Positions 7,893 through 16,654 of a DNA stretch of 64,000 nt are shown piece by piece. The stretch lies in contig NZ_CP095757.1 of the NCBI RefSeq assembly GCF_023093535.1, positions 2,852,001 through 2,916,000 of the forward strand, given 5' to 3'. The DNA comes from Halovivax limisalsi. GTDB lineage: Archaea; Halobacteriota; Halobacteria; Halobacteriales; Natrialbaceae. The notes under the pieces were generated by a model. That model saw only the letters and a list, made by a program, of their open reading frames with translations, searched no databases and was not told the origin of the DNA. Every line of letters starts with the position of its first letter. The first letter of the stretch is position 1. The translations under genes and the position numbers were made by a program.

Positions 7893-8183
7893 TCAGTGGT
7901 GGTGACCGGTCGCCTCGGCGTAGCTCACGCCGAATCGTTCCTCGAAGAGGTCCATGATCTCTTCTTCCTGGGCGGCGACCTCCTCGCCGGCGTCCTCGCC
8001 GTGGTGGACGAGGTGGTGAGCCCGGCTCGCAAAGGAGAGCAGGGTGATGTCACCGACCGTTTCGGCCTGCGACTGGTCGCCCTCCGCCAGGAGGGAGACG
8101 AGGCCGCTCGGGATGGTGACGTCGTCGCCGTCGCCCGACTCGGATTCGATGCTGAACGTCGTTGTTGGAACCGACTCGTCCAT
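7893..8183 (-). CDS. Conserved haloarchaeal protein, unknown function (96 aa)
   Basis: Small acidic protein that resembles haloarchaeal proteins of unknown function but has no motif I can tie to an activity. It opens MDESVPTTTFSIES, contains DDVTIPSGLVSLLAEGD and the His-rich RAHHLVHHGEDAGEE, and ends ERFGVSYAEATGHHH. The several His near the middle and end could bind metal, but this is speculation. I start at ATG 8183; the frame is open further upstream but there it runs into a 49-base tandem repeat and is not protein-like. Confidence 0.8.
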   Translation of the reverse strand: MDESVPTTTFSIESESGDGDDVTIPSGLVSLLAEGDQSQAETVGDITLLSFASRAHHLVHHGEDAGEEVAAQEEEIMDLFEERFGVSYAEATGHHH

Positions 8184-8227
8184 ACCGAAACACTCGCGCC
8201 TGCCCCTAAAGGTCCTGCGGCTGGCCC

Positions 8228-8333
8228 CGTCGGGTGGCAGTTCGAGCGGTGCCGTCGGGGGCATTGCGACCGGCTTCGTCGGGTGGCAGTTCGAGCGGTG
8301 CCGTCGGGGGCATTACGACCGGCTTCGTCGGGC
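8228..8333. repeat. 49-base tandem repeat, two copies plus a stub
   Basis: Copies at 8228-8276 and 8277-8325 are identical except at one position (8266 G, 8315 A), and a third copy begins at 8326 (CGTCGGG) before diverging. It lies between two convergently unrelated minus-strand genes and just upstream of the 96-aa gene at 7893-8183. Confidence 0.92.
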
Positions 8334-8463
8334 CGACGAGCCGGCCCTCGATACGGAATCGATCGTGGATCGCACCACCGCTGACCGTGCGAAACGCGCC
8401 GATTCGGCAGTGGATCGGATCAGACAGCCGGACGGGATCAGGGGCGATCAAACCCGGACGGGA

Positions 8464-8925
8464 TCAGGAACGGTCGGCGTCGGCCGCGGCGAGCTCGCGG
8501 ACCTCGCCCCAGCGGCCCGTCTCCTCCAGGCGATCCTGCAGTTCGCTCGCGTACTCCTGGGCGAGGGCGTCGGCCGCCTCGAGGTCGGCCTCGGAGACGT
8601 CCTCGTCGCCGCCGAGCCCGATCGCCGACTTCAGCGAATCCAGCAGCCCGCCGCCGCTCGAACCAGCCGCGGGTTGCCCGCCCATTCCGGCCACGCCCGC
8701 CTCGAGGTTCTCGAATTCGGGCAACACGTGCTCGACCTGTTCGGTGTTGGCCACGAGCGTCGCCGCGTCCGGATCGGCCGGATCGGTGATCTCGAAGGTC
8801 GTCGCGGTCATGACGAGGGACCACTCCTGATTCGAAAACTGCGACTGGGCGACCTGATCGGCGAACTCTCGATCGACAGCCATCCGCTCGCCGACGATCT
8901 GGTCCGTCCACGACGTCTCTGTCAT
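8464..8925 (-). CDS. Conserved haloarchaeal protein (DUF5799-like)
   Basis: Protein of 153 residues matching, from memory, a haloarchaeal family of unknown function annotated DUF5799. Typical features: N-terminal SWTDQIVGERMAVDREFADQV, SNQEWSLVMTATTFEI, a low-complexity Gly/Ser hinge (GGQPAAGSSGGG), then LLDSLKSAIGLGGDED and a helical C-terminus with ALAQEYASELQDRLEETGRWGEVREL. No catalytic motif or membrane segment. I chose ATG 8925 because the family starts just before the TDQIVG motif; an in-frame ATG at 8952 adds nine residues. Confidence 0.82.
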   Translation of the reverse strand: MTETSWTDQIVGERMAVDREFADQVAQSQFSNQEWSLVMTATTFEITDPADPDAATLVANTEQVEHVLPEFENLEAGVAGMGGQPAAGSSGGGLLDSLKSAIGLGGDEDVSEADLEAADALAQEYASELQDRLEETGRWGEVRELAAADADRS

Positions 8926-9048
8926 GTCCGGTTCTTCCGTCGGAACGGCCATGAGGGTTTCCCATTTGCCGGTCGACGGGGCTCGGAAACCGCGGAATGC
9001 CCCGAACCGGAGCAAAAACTACTGGGGGACAGGCTGTAAGGATGAGAT

Positions 9049-10632
9049 ATGTCACTATCCTCGCCCGCGATCCTGGAATCCGCCGGCGTCACGCGGGCCC
9101 GGCTCGACGGACTGACCGATCGGCTGGCTGGCACCGAGTCCGAGTCGTCGATCGACGTCCGGACGCCGGTCACCGACGACGTCATCGGGACGATCCCGGA
9201 CGCGACCGCGGACGGCGTCGAGACCGTCGTCGAACGAGCCAGGCGGGCCCAGGCCCGGTGGGCCGCGACGCCGATCGGCGAGCGGGCCGCGGTGATCGAA
9301 CGCTTCGGCAGGCTGGTGGCCAAGCGGCGCGAACCGTTGCTCGACCTCCTCCAGCTCGAGACCGGCAAGTCACGGCGACACGGCTTCGAAGAGGTACTCG
9401 ACGTCCCCCTTTCGTGTTCGTACTACGCCGCGGTCGGCCCCGACGCGATCTCGGAATCGAGGCGGATGGACCCGATTCCGCTCGTCTCGACGGCGCGCGT
9501 GACGAGCGATCCGGTCGGCGTGGTCGGGGTCATCTCGCCGTGGAATTACCCCGTGACGCTCTCGATGGCCGACGCCGTTCCCGCGTTGCTCGCCGGCAAC
9601 GCGGTCGTGCTGAAACCGGACGCGAAGACGCCGTTCGTCGCGCTGGAACTCGCCGCCATGCTCGAAGAAGCCGGGCTCCCCGAGGGCGTCCTGCAGATCG
9701 TCACCGGGGAGGGTTCGACCGTCGGCCCCGCGCTGATCGACCGGGTCGATTACGTCGCGTTCACGGGGAGTACGGAGACGGGCCGGCAGGTCGCCGAACG
9801 GGCGGGACGAAACCTGATCGACTGCTCGCTCGAACTCGGCGGGAAGAACCCGCTGGTCGTCCTCGACGACGCGGACGTCGAGGAAGCCGCCCGCGGTGCC
9901 GCCCAGGGGGCGTTCACGAACGCCGGCCAGCTCTGTCTCGCGCCCGAGCGAATCTACGTCCACGAATCGTGCTTCGAGGCGTTCCTCGACGCGTTCGTCG
10001 GAGAGACGCGGTCGCTCTCGCTCGGACACACGTTCGACTACGGGCCCGACGTCGGCTCCCTCATCGACGACGCCCAGCACACGCGCGTGGCCGACACCGT
10101 CGATTCGGCGGTCGAGGACGGGGCGTCGCTCGTCTCCGGCGGTCGACGTCGACCCGACGTCGGCCCGTACTGCTACGAACCGACGATCCTGACCGACGTC
10201 GAGCCCGACGCCGACGTCGCGTGCGAGGAGACGTTCGGGCCCGTGGTCACCGTCACGCCGGTTCCCGACGCAGATAGCGCGATCGACGCGGCGAACGACT
10301 CGCCGTACGGCCTGAACGCGAGCGTCTGGAGTCAAAATACGGACCGCGCACGCGAGGTCGCCCGCCGCATCGACTGCGGCACCGTCTGCATCAACGACAC
10401 GTACCTCACCGGCTGGGCCGCGCTCGACGCGCCGATGGGCGGGATGGGTGACTCGGGCATCGGTCGCCGCCACGGCCCCGAGGGGATTCGGCGTTTCACC
10501 GAGTCGAAAACGATCGCGACGTCGCGCACCGGGCCCCTCGTCCCGCCGGATTTCGTACCCACGGAGTGGTTCGTTCGCGGCCTGTCGACGCTGACGGCGC
10601 TCCGACGCCGGCTACTCGGGTGGGGCCGATGA
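9049..10632 (+). CDS. NAD(P)-dependent aldehyde dehydrogenase (succinate-semialdehyde type)
   Basis: Oxidises an aldehyde to a carboxylate with NAD(P). The 527-residue protein has the complete ALDH core: cofactor-site motif SPWNYP, GSTETGRQV, general base Glu262 in LELGGKNP and nucleophile Cys296 in GQLCLAPER, 34 residues apart as usual, and the late motif EETFGPVV. The GQLC-x-xxERIYVH context resembles succinate-semialdehyde dehydrogenases of the GabD2 group, but substrate is not certain. An extra 30 residues at the C-terminus (PPDFVPTEWFVRGL and onward) exceed the usual ALDH length. Its stop overlaps the ATG of the SDR gene (ATGA), so the two are translated together. Confidence 0.92.
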   Translation: MSLSSPAILESAGVTRARLDGLTDRLAGTESESSIDVRTPVTDDVIGTIPDATADGVETVVERARRAQARWAATPIGERAAVIERFGRLVAKRREPLLDLLQLETGKSRRHGFEEVLDVPLSCSYYAAVGPDAISESRRMDPIPLVSTARVTSDPVGVVGVISPWNYPVTLSMADAVPALLAGNAVVLKPDAKTPFVALELAAMLEEAGLPEGVLQIVTGEGSTVGPALIDRVDYVAFTGSTETGRQVAERAGRNLIDCSLELGGKNPLVVLDDADVEEAARGAAQGAFTNAGQLCLAPERIYVHESCFEAFLDAFVGETRSLSLGHTFDYGPDVGSLIDDAQHTRVADTVDSAVEDGASLVSGGRRRPDVGPYCYEPTILTDVEPDADVACEETFGPVVTVTPVPDADSAIDAANDSPYGLNASVWSQNTDRAREVARRIDCGTVCINDTYLTGWAALDAPMGGMGDSGIGRRHGPEGIRRFTESKTIATSRTGPLVPPDFVPTEWFVRGLSTLTALRRRLLGWGR

Positions 10633-11729
10633 CCGCACCGCGAGTATTCCTGACCGGCTTCCCGGGGTTCCTGGGGTCGGCGCTGATCGAACGAGTGCTC
10701 GAACGCGGCGACGGGCCGGTCGCCTGCCTCGTCCAGCCCCACCATCGGGCACAGGCCGAAGACCGGGCGCGCGAACTCGTAGACGCCGTCGACGCACCCG
10801 CGGTCGGCGACGATCGCATCGACATCCGGTTGTACGACGGCGACATTACCGATCCCGACCTCGGGCTCGAGGTCGATCGGGCGACGTTCGATGCCATCGA
10901 GTCGTGCTACCACCTCGCGGCGATCTACGACCTCGGCGTCGACCTCGAACCGGCCGAGGCGGTCAACGTCCGCGGGACGGAACGCGTCCTCGAATTCGCC
11001 GCGTCGATCGACGTCGATCGGTTCCACTACGTGAGCACGTGTTACGTCAGCGGGCGCTACGACGGCGTCTTCACCGAGACCCATCTCGCGGAGGGCCAGT
11101 CGTTCAACAATCACTACGAGGAGACGAAGTACCGCGCCGAGGTGGCGGTACAGCGCCGCATGGCCGCGGGGTTCCCGGCGACCGTCTACCGGCCGGCGAT
11201 CGTCGTCGGCGACAGCGAGACGGGCGAGACCGAAAAGTACGACGGGCCGTACTACCAGCTTCGACACCTCCTGTCCCAGCCCGAGTGGCTCTCGGTTTCC
11301 GTGACGGTCCCCGGCGCGCGCTCGGCGGAGCTGAACGTCGTGCCCCGGGATTACGTCGTCGACGCGATCGACGCGTTGAGCGCCAGGGCGGACACCGTCG
11401 GCGAGGTGTACCAGCTCTGCGATCCGGCGCCGCTCCCGGTCCGGCGGTTCGCCGCGGTGCTCGCGGACGCGATCGACCACCGGACGGTGCCCCTACCCGT
11501 CCCCAAGTCGATCGCGCGCCGCGGGCTCGACTGGCTCGAATCGCGCGGCGCGAGCGTCGAACCCGCCACGCTCGACTACCTCGATCATCCAACTCGCTAC
11601 GCGTGTCCGAAGACGCGGCGGGCGCTCGCGGATACGGCCGTCGAGGTGCCGCCGTTCGAGTCGTACGTCGACGCGCTCGTCGACTTCGTCCGCGAACACC
11701 CGGACCTGCGCGATTCGGCGATGCGGTGA
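10629..11729 (+). CDS. Extended SDR / thioester-reductase-like oxidoreductase
   Basis: NAD(P)-binding protein of 366 residues. The N-terminus carries the Rossmann motif LTGFPGFLGSALIE (TGxxGFLG) and the active-site pair Tyr163-x3-Lys167 (HYEETK), preceded by the STCYVSG strand. This combination matches extended SDRs of the male-sterility/thioester-reductase group (NAD_binding_4), which reduce acyl thioesters or oxidise alcohols. It begins four bases before the upstream ALDH gene ends, so the two enzymes probably act in one pathway, for example interconverting an acyl thioester or alcohol with an aldehyde and an acid; that link is inference. The C-terminal 100 residues are less conserved in type. 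Confidence 0.87.
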   Translation: MTAPRVFLTGFPGFLGSALIERVLERGDGPVACLVQPHHRAQAEDRARELVDAVDAPAVGDDRIDIRLYDGDITDPDLGLEVDRATFDAIESCYHLAAIYDLGVDLEPAEAVNVRGTERVLEFAASIDVDRFHYVSTCYVSGRYDGVFTETHLAEGQSFNNHYEETKYRAEVAVQRRMAAGFPATVYRPAIVVGDSETGETEKYDGPYYQLRHLLSQPEWLSVSVTVPGARSAELNVVPRDYVVDAIDALSARADTVGEVYQLCDPAPLPVRRFAAVLADAIDHRTVPLPVPKSIARRGLDWLESRGASVEPATLDYLDHPTRYACPKTRRALADTAVEVPPFESYVDALVDFVREHPDLRDSAMR

Positions 11730-11846
11730 CCGGCCGACACTCCGGTCGAACGGGCGCCCGGACCGCTGGCTCTGGAGCCGGTATCGCGGACGAGACGCGC
11801 ACGCGATCACGGAAAATGGGTCGATGGGCCACCGTCTGCGGCCGTC

Positions 11847-12227
11847 TTAGAGCGACACGTCCGCTTCCAGCGACGGCTTGACGGCGTCGTGGACCTTGCA
11901 GAGTTCGTTCGCGCGCTCGACGACGTTCGCGGCGGTGTCGCCGTCGAGGTCGGCGTCGGTCTCGACGTCGAAGGCGACCGACTCGAGTTTGTCGTCGTCG
12001 TTGAGTTCGCCCGTGACGTCGATGACGATCTCGCCGAGTTCGCCGGCGTCGCGCTGTTTTGCGCCGACGCGCAGCGCGGGTACGTAGCAACTGGCGTAGG
12101 CGGCCAGCAGGCTCTCGAGCGTGTCGGGGCCCTCCTCGCCGCCGGAGTCGATCGTCACCTCGAAGTCGCGGATCTGGTTCGTCGCGACGTAGCCCTCCTC
12201 GGACGTCGTGGTCACGTTCTTTGACAT
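11847..12227 (-). CDS. OsmC/Ohr family protein
   Basis: Probable thiol-dependent peroxidase-type protein of 126 residues acting in the cytoplasm on organic hydroperoxides. The two family cysteines are present: one in LLAAYASCYVPALRVGAKQRDA (start of the central helix) and one in NELCKVHDAVKP. The beta-rich flanks (EIVIDVTGELNDDD) fit the fold. ATG 12227 is supported by a TATA-like CGTTTACAC about 31 bases upstream (minus strand, near 12258). Single gene; the peroxidase role is assumed from the family. Confidence 0.9.
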   Translation of the reverse strand: MSKNVTTTSEEGYVATNQIRDFEVTIDSGGEEGPDTLESLLAAYASCYVPALRVGAKQRDAGELGEIVIDVTGELNDDDKLESVAFDVETDADLDGDTAANVVERANELCKVHDAVKPSLEADVSL

Positions 12228-12418
12228 GGCAGTCGGTACGACGACGTCCCGGCGTGTAAACGTTGTTCTCTGTCGCGAGACTGGGAGTCGTCCGCACAGA
12301 TGCGTTCGAGCGACGGCGGGGCGTCACGAGCACCGAGCTGACACCGGCGAACGGATCGAGTCGGCGCCGACGAGACGATCGCCGGACGGACCGAGCCGTC
12401 GGACGGCGAGTCGAACGA

Positions 12419-13135
12419 TCAGGAGAGGTCGAACGACTCGTCGCCCGCGAGCGCGTGGACGGACGCGTCGGCACCGACCTCGTCGACCGCCGCCTCGAAA
12501 TCGGCCGGGTCCTGCTCGATCGGGCCGAACGTGTCGTAGTGCTGCGGGAACGCGTGATCGACGTCGAGCCAGTCCGCGGCGATGGCGGCCTGGTGGGGCC
12601 CCATGGTGAAGTGATCGCCGATCGGGACGGCCGCCGCGTCGGGCCGGAGGTGCGGGCCGATCACGTCGCGCATCTCCGACATGAGGCTGGTGTCGCCGGT
12701 GTGGTAGAACGTCGTGGCGCCGGCTGCGGTGGGATCGTCGTCGCTGACGAGGAAGCCGGCAGGCATCCCGGCGTCGTACTCGTAGTCGGTCACGATGCCG
12801 TTCGTGTGATCGGCCCGCACCATCGTCACCCGCGCGTCGCCGCACGCGACGGTACCGCCGAGGTTCATTCCCATGCCGCCGACGGCGTCGTCGAAGCCGA
12901 ACTCGTCCTCGCAGTAGGCGGCCAGTTCTGGCGTCGCCACGAGCGTCGCGTCCGCGAACGCGCTCGCGTCCGCGACGTGGTCAGCGTGGCCGTGCGTAAG
13001 GAGGACGTAGTCGGGCTCCGGGACGTCCTCGGGCGTCAGGTCCGTCTTCGGATTGTCGAAGAACGGGTCGATCAGCAGGCGCGTCTCTCCGACCGTTACC
13101 GCCCACGTCGAGTGACCGTGCCAGGTGAGTTCCAT
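12419..13135 (-). CDS. UPF0173-type metal-dependent hydrolase (MBL fold)
   Basis: Metallo-beta-lactamase-fold hydrolase of 238 residues. Metal-binding motif [10 protein letters not shown] (HxHxDH), the second His in RADHTNG and the Asp in YHTGDTS are all present. [16 protein letters not shown] at the start and the [11 protein letters not shown] insert are typical of the UPF0173 group, whose substrate is not established. I start at ATG 13135 rather than a GTG/ATG further upstream because the family begins MxLxWHGHS and because a TATA-like CTTTAAGG lies about 32 bases upstream. Confidence 0.92.
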   Translation of the reverse strand: MELTWHGHSTWAVTVGETRLLIDPFFDNPKTDLTPEDVPEPDYVLLTHGHADHVADASAFADATLVATPELAAYCEDEFGFDDAVGGMGMNLGGTVACGDARVTMVRADHTNGIVTDYEYDAGMPAGFLVSDDDPTAAGATTFYHTGDTSLMSEMRDVIGPHLRPDAAAVPIGDHFTMGPHQAAIAADWLDVDHAFPQHYDTFGPIEQDPADFEAAVDEVGADASVHALAGDESFDLS

Positions 13136-13163
13136 GCGCACGCGAGGATTCGGGAGAATTGCC

Positions 13164-13171
13164 CTTAAAGC
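13164..13171 (-). promoter_or_regulatory. TATA-like box of the UPF0173 hydrolase gene
   Basis: CTTTAAGG on the minus strand, about 32 bases before ATG 13135, in the divergent region shared with the + strand gene at 13376. Confidence 0.5.
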
Positions 13172-13346
13172 TTCGAGATTTCGGCCCACAGCGCCTGCGC
13201 GCGCCGAACGTGATCGACGACTAGCCGCGCCGGGACGCGACACACCCGAGGGCCGTCTGGATGCCCGACGAGAATCGAGTCGCACCAATCGCCCGGCGAT
13301 CCGCCGACCCGGCTAGCAGGAGCCGTCGCCGGATCGACGGAGGGGA

Positions 13347-13354
13347 GTTTTACG
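13347..13354 (+). promoter_or_regulatory. TATA-like box of the 88-aa protein gene
   Basis: GTTTTACG centred 26 bases before ATG 13376; the same octamer serves the next gene. Confidence 0.55.
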
Positions 13355-13375
13355 ACGGCGGGGACAACGGGGCGT

Positions 13376-13642
13376 ATGCTCGCACTCGACATCGAGCCGT
13401 TCACGGTCGAACTGAAGGAGGGATCGCTCTCGAACGTCGGTCCGACCAACAAATCCGCCTCTGCGAAGCTCTTCGACGTCGAATCCGCCGACGTCAGGGC
13501 GTTCGGCGACAAGCGCGTCAAATTCGAGTTCGACGACGCCGAGGGCAACGAGGTGCAGGTCGCCCTGTTCCCGGAGACCGTCCGCGCGCTCGTCGAGGAG
13601 ATCGAAACCCTGGAAGACGAATCCTCAGTTTTCGAAGGCTAG
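13376..13642 (+). CDS. Conserved haloarchaeal protein, unknown function (88 aa)
   Basis: Acidic protein of 88 residues with alternating strands (DIEPFTVELKEGSL, RVKFEFDDAEGNEVQVALFP) and a C-terminal helix (TVRALVEEIETLED). I recognise the type from haloarchaeal genomes but no function. The start is supported by a GTTTTACG box 26 bases upstream. It precedes the RecJ-like gene by 87 bases, but that gene has its own TATA box, so they are probably separate units. Confidence 0.82.
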   Translation: MLALDIEPFTVELKEGSLSNVGPTNKSASAKLFDVESADVRAFGDKRVKFEFDDAEGNEVQVALFPETVRALVEEIETLEDESSVFEG

Positions 13643-13698
13643 AGCACCCAGTACGCCAATTCTGTCGTATTCGACGCGGCCGCGGCGTTTCGACAACC

Positions 13699-13706
13699 GT
13701 TTTACG
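13699..13706 (+). promoter_or_regulatory. TATA-like box of the RecJ-like gene
   Basis: GTTTTACG centred 28 bases before ATG 13730, which implies a leaderless mRNA. Confidence 0.55.
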
Positions 13707-13729
13707 CTCAACGCACTCTACTCGGATAG

Positions 13730-15877
13730 ATGGGTACCTGCATCATCTGCGACACGCCCGTCGACGGCGAGGTGTGCGAGTTCCACGAGGAGGACGTTTG
13801 CTTCCTCTTCCGTGGTACCGACGCCTCCCAGCTCACCCCCCGCCGCTACTACGAGGGGACCGTCGACGGCTACGCCGATTTCGGCGTCTTCGTCGACATC
13901 GGCCCGCGTGTCACCGGTCTGTTGCACCGAAGCGAACTGGACAAACGGCTCGAGAGTCTCGACTGGGAACCCGGCGATACGGTCTTCGTCCAGGTGCTCG
14001 ACGTCAGAGACAACGGAAACGTCGACCTCGGCTGGTCCATTCGGCAAGGACGGGACGAGTTCCGCGGCTGTGTCGTCGACGATCCGGACGGCGAGCGTCG
14101 CCTGGACGAGGCGGACTCGATCGACGAGCCCGACGGGTCGGCCGACGAGACGACCCCCGCGTCGGCCGAGACCGACGACGAGTCGACGGGGATGACCGAA
14201 CAGACGGAGACGACCACCGGGACCGATTCGGCCGACGAGTCGGCCGCCACCGGATCGTCGTCGGCCGGAACGGACGAAGCCGCCGGCGACGGCGCGACGG
14301 TCGGCTCGACGAACGGCGGCACCGCAGCCGTCGTCGCGGAATCGGACGAATCGACCGAGGCGGCGGCCGACGCGGAACTCGCGCGCACGACCGTCGACGC
14401 GCTGGCCGACCAGGTCGGCGCCATCGTCCGGCTCGACGGCGTCGTCACCGGCGTCCGGCAGACGACGGGGCCGACCATCTTCGAACTGCGCGACGAGACG
14501 GGCACCATCGAGTGCGCCGCGTTCGAGGAGGCGGGCGTCCGCGCGTACCCGGACGTCGACCTTGACGACGTCGTCTCGATCGAGGGCGAGGTCGAACGCC
14601 ACAACGGCGATCTCCAGATCGAGACCGAGTCGCTCACCGTCCTGACCGACGACGAACGCCAGGCCGTCCTCGACCGGCACGAAGCCGCCATCGAGGACGA
14701 GGCCCGGCCGGCGAGCGTCGACCCGCTCGGCGGGCACGAGACCGTCGACGGTCTCACTGACGAACTGACCGAGGCCGCGACGACGATTCGCCGCGCCGTC
14801 ATGGAGGCCCGTCCGATCGTCGTCCGCCACAGCGACACCGCGGACGGCTACGTCGCGGGGGCCGCGATCGAGCACGCCCTGCTGCCCCTGATCGAGGACA
14901 AGCACACGCGCGACGACGCGATCTACCACTACGTCACCCGGCGGCCCCTCGAGGGCACCGTCTACGACATGGACGACGCCACCGGCGACGTCTCGAACAT
15001 GCTCGACGCCCGCGATCGCCACGGCGAACAGCTCCCGCTCGTGGTCGTCGTCGACGCGGGGTCGACGATCGAGTCCACCGACGCCTACGAGTTGCTCGCC
15101 CAGTACGGCGCAGACCGGCTCGTCGTCGACGCGAACGTGGCCGATTCGGCCGTCAGCGAGACGGTCCGCACGGCCGTCACCCCTGGCGACCGCGACGAGA
15201 CGCTGACGACCACCGCGATCGCGGCGACGCTCGCCGCGGCCGTCAACGCGGACGTCCGGGAGGACCTCCGGCACCTCCCCGCGCTGAGCTACTGGGAGTC
15301 GCCGCCGGAGTCCTACGTCGACCTCGCGAGCGAAGCCGGCTTCGACGCCGACGCGCTCGCGGATCGGCGCAACGCGGTCGCGCTGGAGGCACACTACCAG
15401 TCCTACAACGACAAGCGCGAACTGATCGCCGACCTGCTGTTCGACTCGAACGGCGGGCTCGCCGGCCACGTCGGTGATCAGTTCCGCGAGAAGCTCGAGA
15501 CCGAGCTCGCGACCGCTCGCGAGAACACCACCGTCAGCGGCACGGGCGACGTGACGGTCACGGTACTCGACACCGCGCAGTTCACCCACCGCTACGACTT
15601 CCCGCCGACCGGTCTCCTGCTCGACGCGCTCCACCGCAGCGAACGGGACCGCGCCGACGGCCCCTTCGCCACGCTGGGCGTCGACGAGGCCGAACTCTCG
15701 GTCCGGACGACCGACTTCGTCGACGTCCGCGACCTCGGCGACGCGATCGCCACGGCCGTCCCCGATGCCGGCGTCACCGTCGTCGGCGGCGCCGACGGGA
15801 CCGTCGAGTTCCTCAAGGGCGAACGCGAGGCCGTCCAGGACGCAGCAGTCGACGCGCTCGGCGACCTGCTCGAGTAG
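13730..15877 (+). CDS. RecJ-like DHH-superfamily protein with zinc finger, S1 and OB domains
   Basis: Nucleic-acid-binding protein of 715 residues. Order of parts: a short Cys/His cluster (Cys4, Cys7, Cys16, His19) likely to bind zinc; an S1-like RNA-binding domain (about 36-105, YEGTVDGYADFGVFVDIGPRV); a 90-residue Asp/Glu/Ser/Thr-rich linker (about 115-205); an OB fold (about 215-300, VRLDGVVTGVRQTTGPTIFELRD); then a DHH/RecJ-type core. In the core, motif I reads HSDTADG (His367) instead of HxDxDG, and the expected DHH reads DAG (442-444). Exonuclease activity is therefore doubtful; a binding or scaffold role is possible. Haloarchaea carry several RecJ paralogues, and I cannot say which group this is. 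Confidence 0.85.
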   Translation: MGTCIICDTPVDGEVCEFHEEDVCFLFRGTDASQLTPRRYYEGTVDGYADFGVFVDIGPRVTGLLHRSELDKRLESLDWEPGDTVFVQVLDVRDNGNVDLGWSIRQGRDEFRGCVVDDPDGERRLDEADSIDEPDGSADETTPASAETDDESTGMTEQTETTTGTDSADESAATGSSSAGTDEAAGDGATVGSTNGGTAAVVAESDESTEAAADAELARTTVDALADQVGAIVRLDGVVTGVRQTTGPTIFELRDETGTIECAAFEEAGVRAYPDVDLDDVVSIEGEVERHNGDLQIETESLTVLTDDERQAVLDRHEAAIEDEARPASVDPLGGHETVDGLTDELTEAATTIRRAVMEARPIVVRHSDTADGYVAGAAIEHALLPLIEDKHTRDDAIYHYVTRRPLEGTVYDMDDATGDVSNMLDARDRHGEQLPLVVVVDAGSTIESTDAYELLAQYGADRLVVDANVADSAVSETVRTAVTPGDRDETLTTTAIAATLAAAVNADVREDLRHLPALSYWESPPESYVDLASEAGFDADALADRRNAVALEAHYQSYNDKRELIADLLFDSNGGLAGHVGDQFREKLETELATARENTTVSGTGDVTVTVLDTAQFTHRYDFPPTGLLLDALHRSERDRADGPFATLGVDEAELSVRTTDFVDVRDLGDAIATAVPDAGVTVVGGADGTVEFLKGEREAVQDAAVDALGDLLE

Positions 15878-15946
15878 GGCGGTCGCGCGCTATCCTGCGG
15901 TTCGAAACGAACGGCCCGTCTCCGGATCGACGGGGCGTGCGATAAA

Positions 15947-16363
15947 TCAGCGCTCAGTCGCGTCGCGATCCTCGTCCGCGCCCGCCGGACGCGTCTCGGC
16001 GGCGTCGTCGCGCTGGTCGTCGGGCGCGATCGCCGCCGAGGACCGACCGGGCCAGGTCACGCTCCCGAGAAACGGGACCCCGATCCGCTCGGCGGATCTG
16101 GCGATCATGTGCGCGCCGGTCGGGACCGTGAGAAAGAGGAAGAACAGCCCGACGAGCGCCGTCAGACCCTCGTTCCCGGGGCCGAAGCGAACGAACGCGG
16201 CGAGAAAGATCGCCGCCGCGCCGAGCGTCGTCGGCTTGCTGGTCGCGTGCATCCGGTTGTAGACGTTGGGCAGGCGCAGGAGGCCGATCGTCCCGACGGT
16301 CAGGAAGAAACAGCCGACGACGATCAGCGCGATCTCGACGGCGACGATGGCGGTCCCGATCAT
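15947..16363 (-). CDS. mnhG: Mrp-type Na+/H+ antiporter subunit G
   Basis: Small membrane subunit of the multi-gene sodium/proton antiporter that exports Na+ in exchange for H+. The 138-residue protein has three hydrophobic helices in the first 95 residues and MnhG motifs GTIGLLRLPNVYNRMHATSKPTT and GLFFLFLTVPTGAHMIARSA. The C-terminal 40 residues are hydrophilic and acidic, a haloarchaeal extension. It starts three bases beyond the mnhF stop and is the last gene of the operon. Confidence 0.94.
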   Translation of the reverse strand: MIGTAIVAVEIALIVVGCFFLTVGTIGLLRLPNVYNRMHATSKPTTLGAAAIFLAAFVRFGPGNEGLTALVGLFFLFLTVPTGAHMIARSAERIGVPFLGSVTWPGRSSAAIAPDDQRDDAAETRPAGADEDRDATER

Positions 16364-16366
16364 GGT

Positions 16367-16654
16367 TCACTCGATGATATCTCCCTGGTCGACGTACTTC
16401 GCCACGGCGACGGTGGCGATAAAGCCGATGATCGCGAGGACGAGGCTGACGGTGATGAAGAGACCCCGGCCGGTCAATAGGGCGAACAGCACGGCGATCG
16501 CGACGACGTTGGTGGCGATCGCGTCGAGGGCGACGACGCGGTCGGGAATCGTCGGGCCGCGGATGACGCGATAGCTACTCAGCACGCACAGCGCGGCGAC
16601 CAATATCAGCGCGGCCCGGACCGTGACGTCGAGCAGCGTCCCCGGGTCACTCAT
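16367..16654 (-). CDS. mnhF: Mrp-type Na+/H+ antiporter subunit F
   Basis: Three-helix membrane subunit of 95 residues. The family motif RVIRGPTIPDRVVALDAIATN is present, followed by two helices. I start at ATG 16654 (MSDPGTLLDV), which overlaps the end of mnhE by eight bases; the frame is open further upstream but that part is mnhE sequence in another frame. Confidence 0.93.
   Translation of the reverse strand: MSDPGTLLDVTVRAALILVAALCVLSSYRVIRGPTIPDRVVALDAIATNVVAIAVLFALLTGRGLFITVSLVLAIIGFIATVAVAKYVDQGDIIE

Noticed and set aside
13718-15634. 638-aa minus-strand frame opposite the RecJ-like gene
   Set aside because: G+C-rich codon use leaves the opposite strand open; the translation is Val/Arg/Gly-rich without motifs, while the + strand has clear domains.
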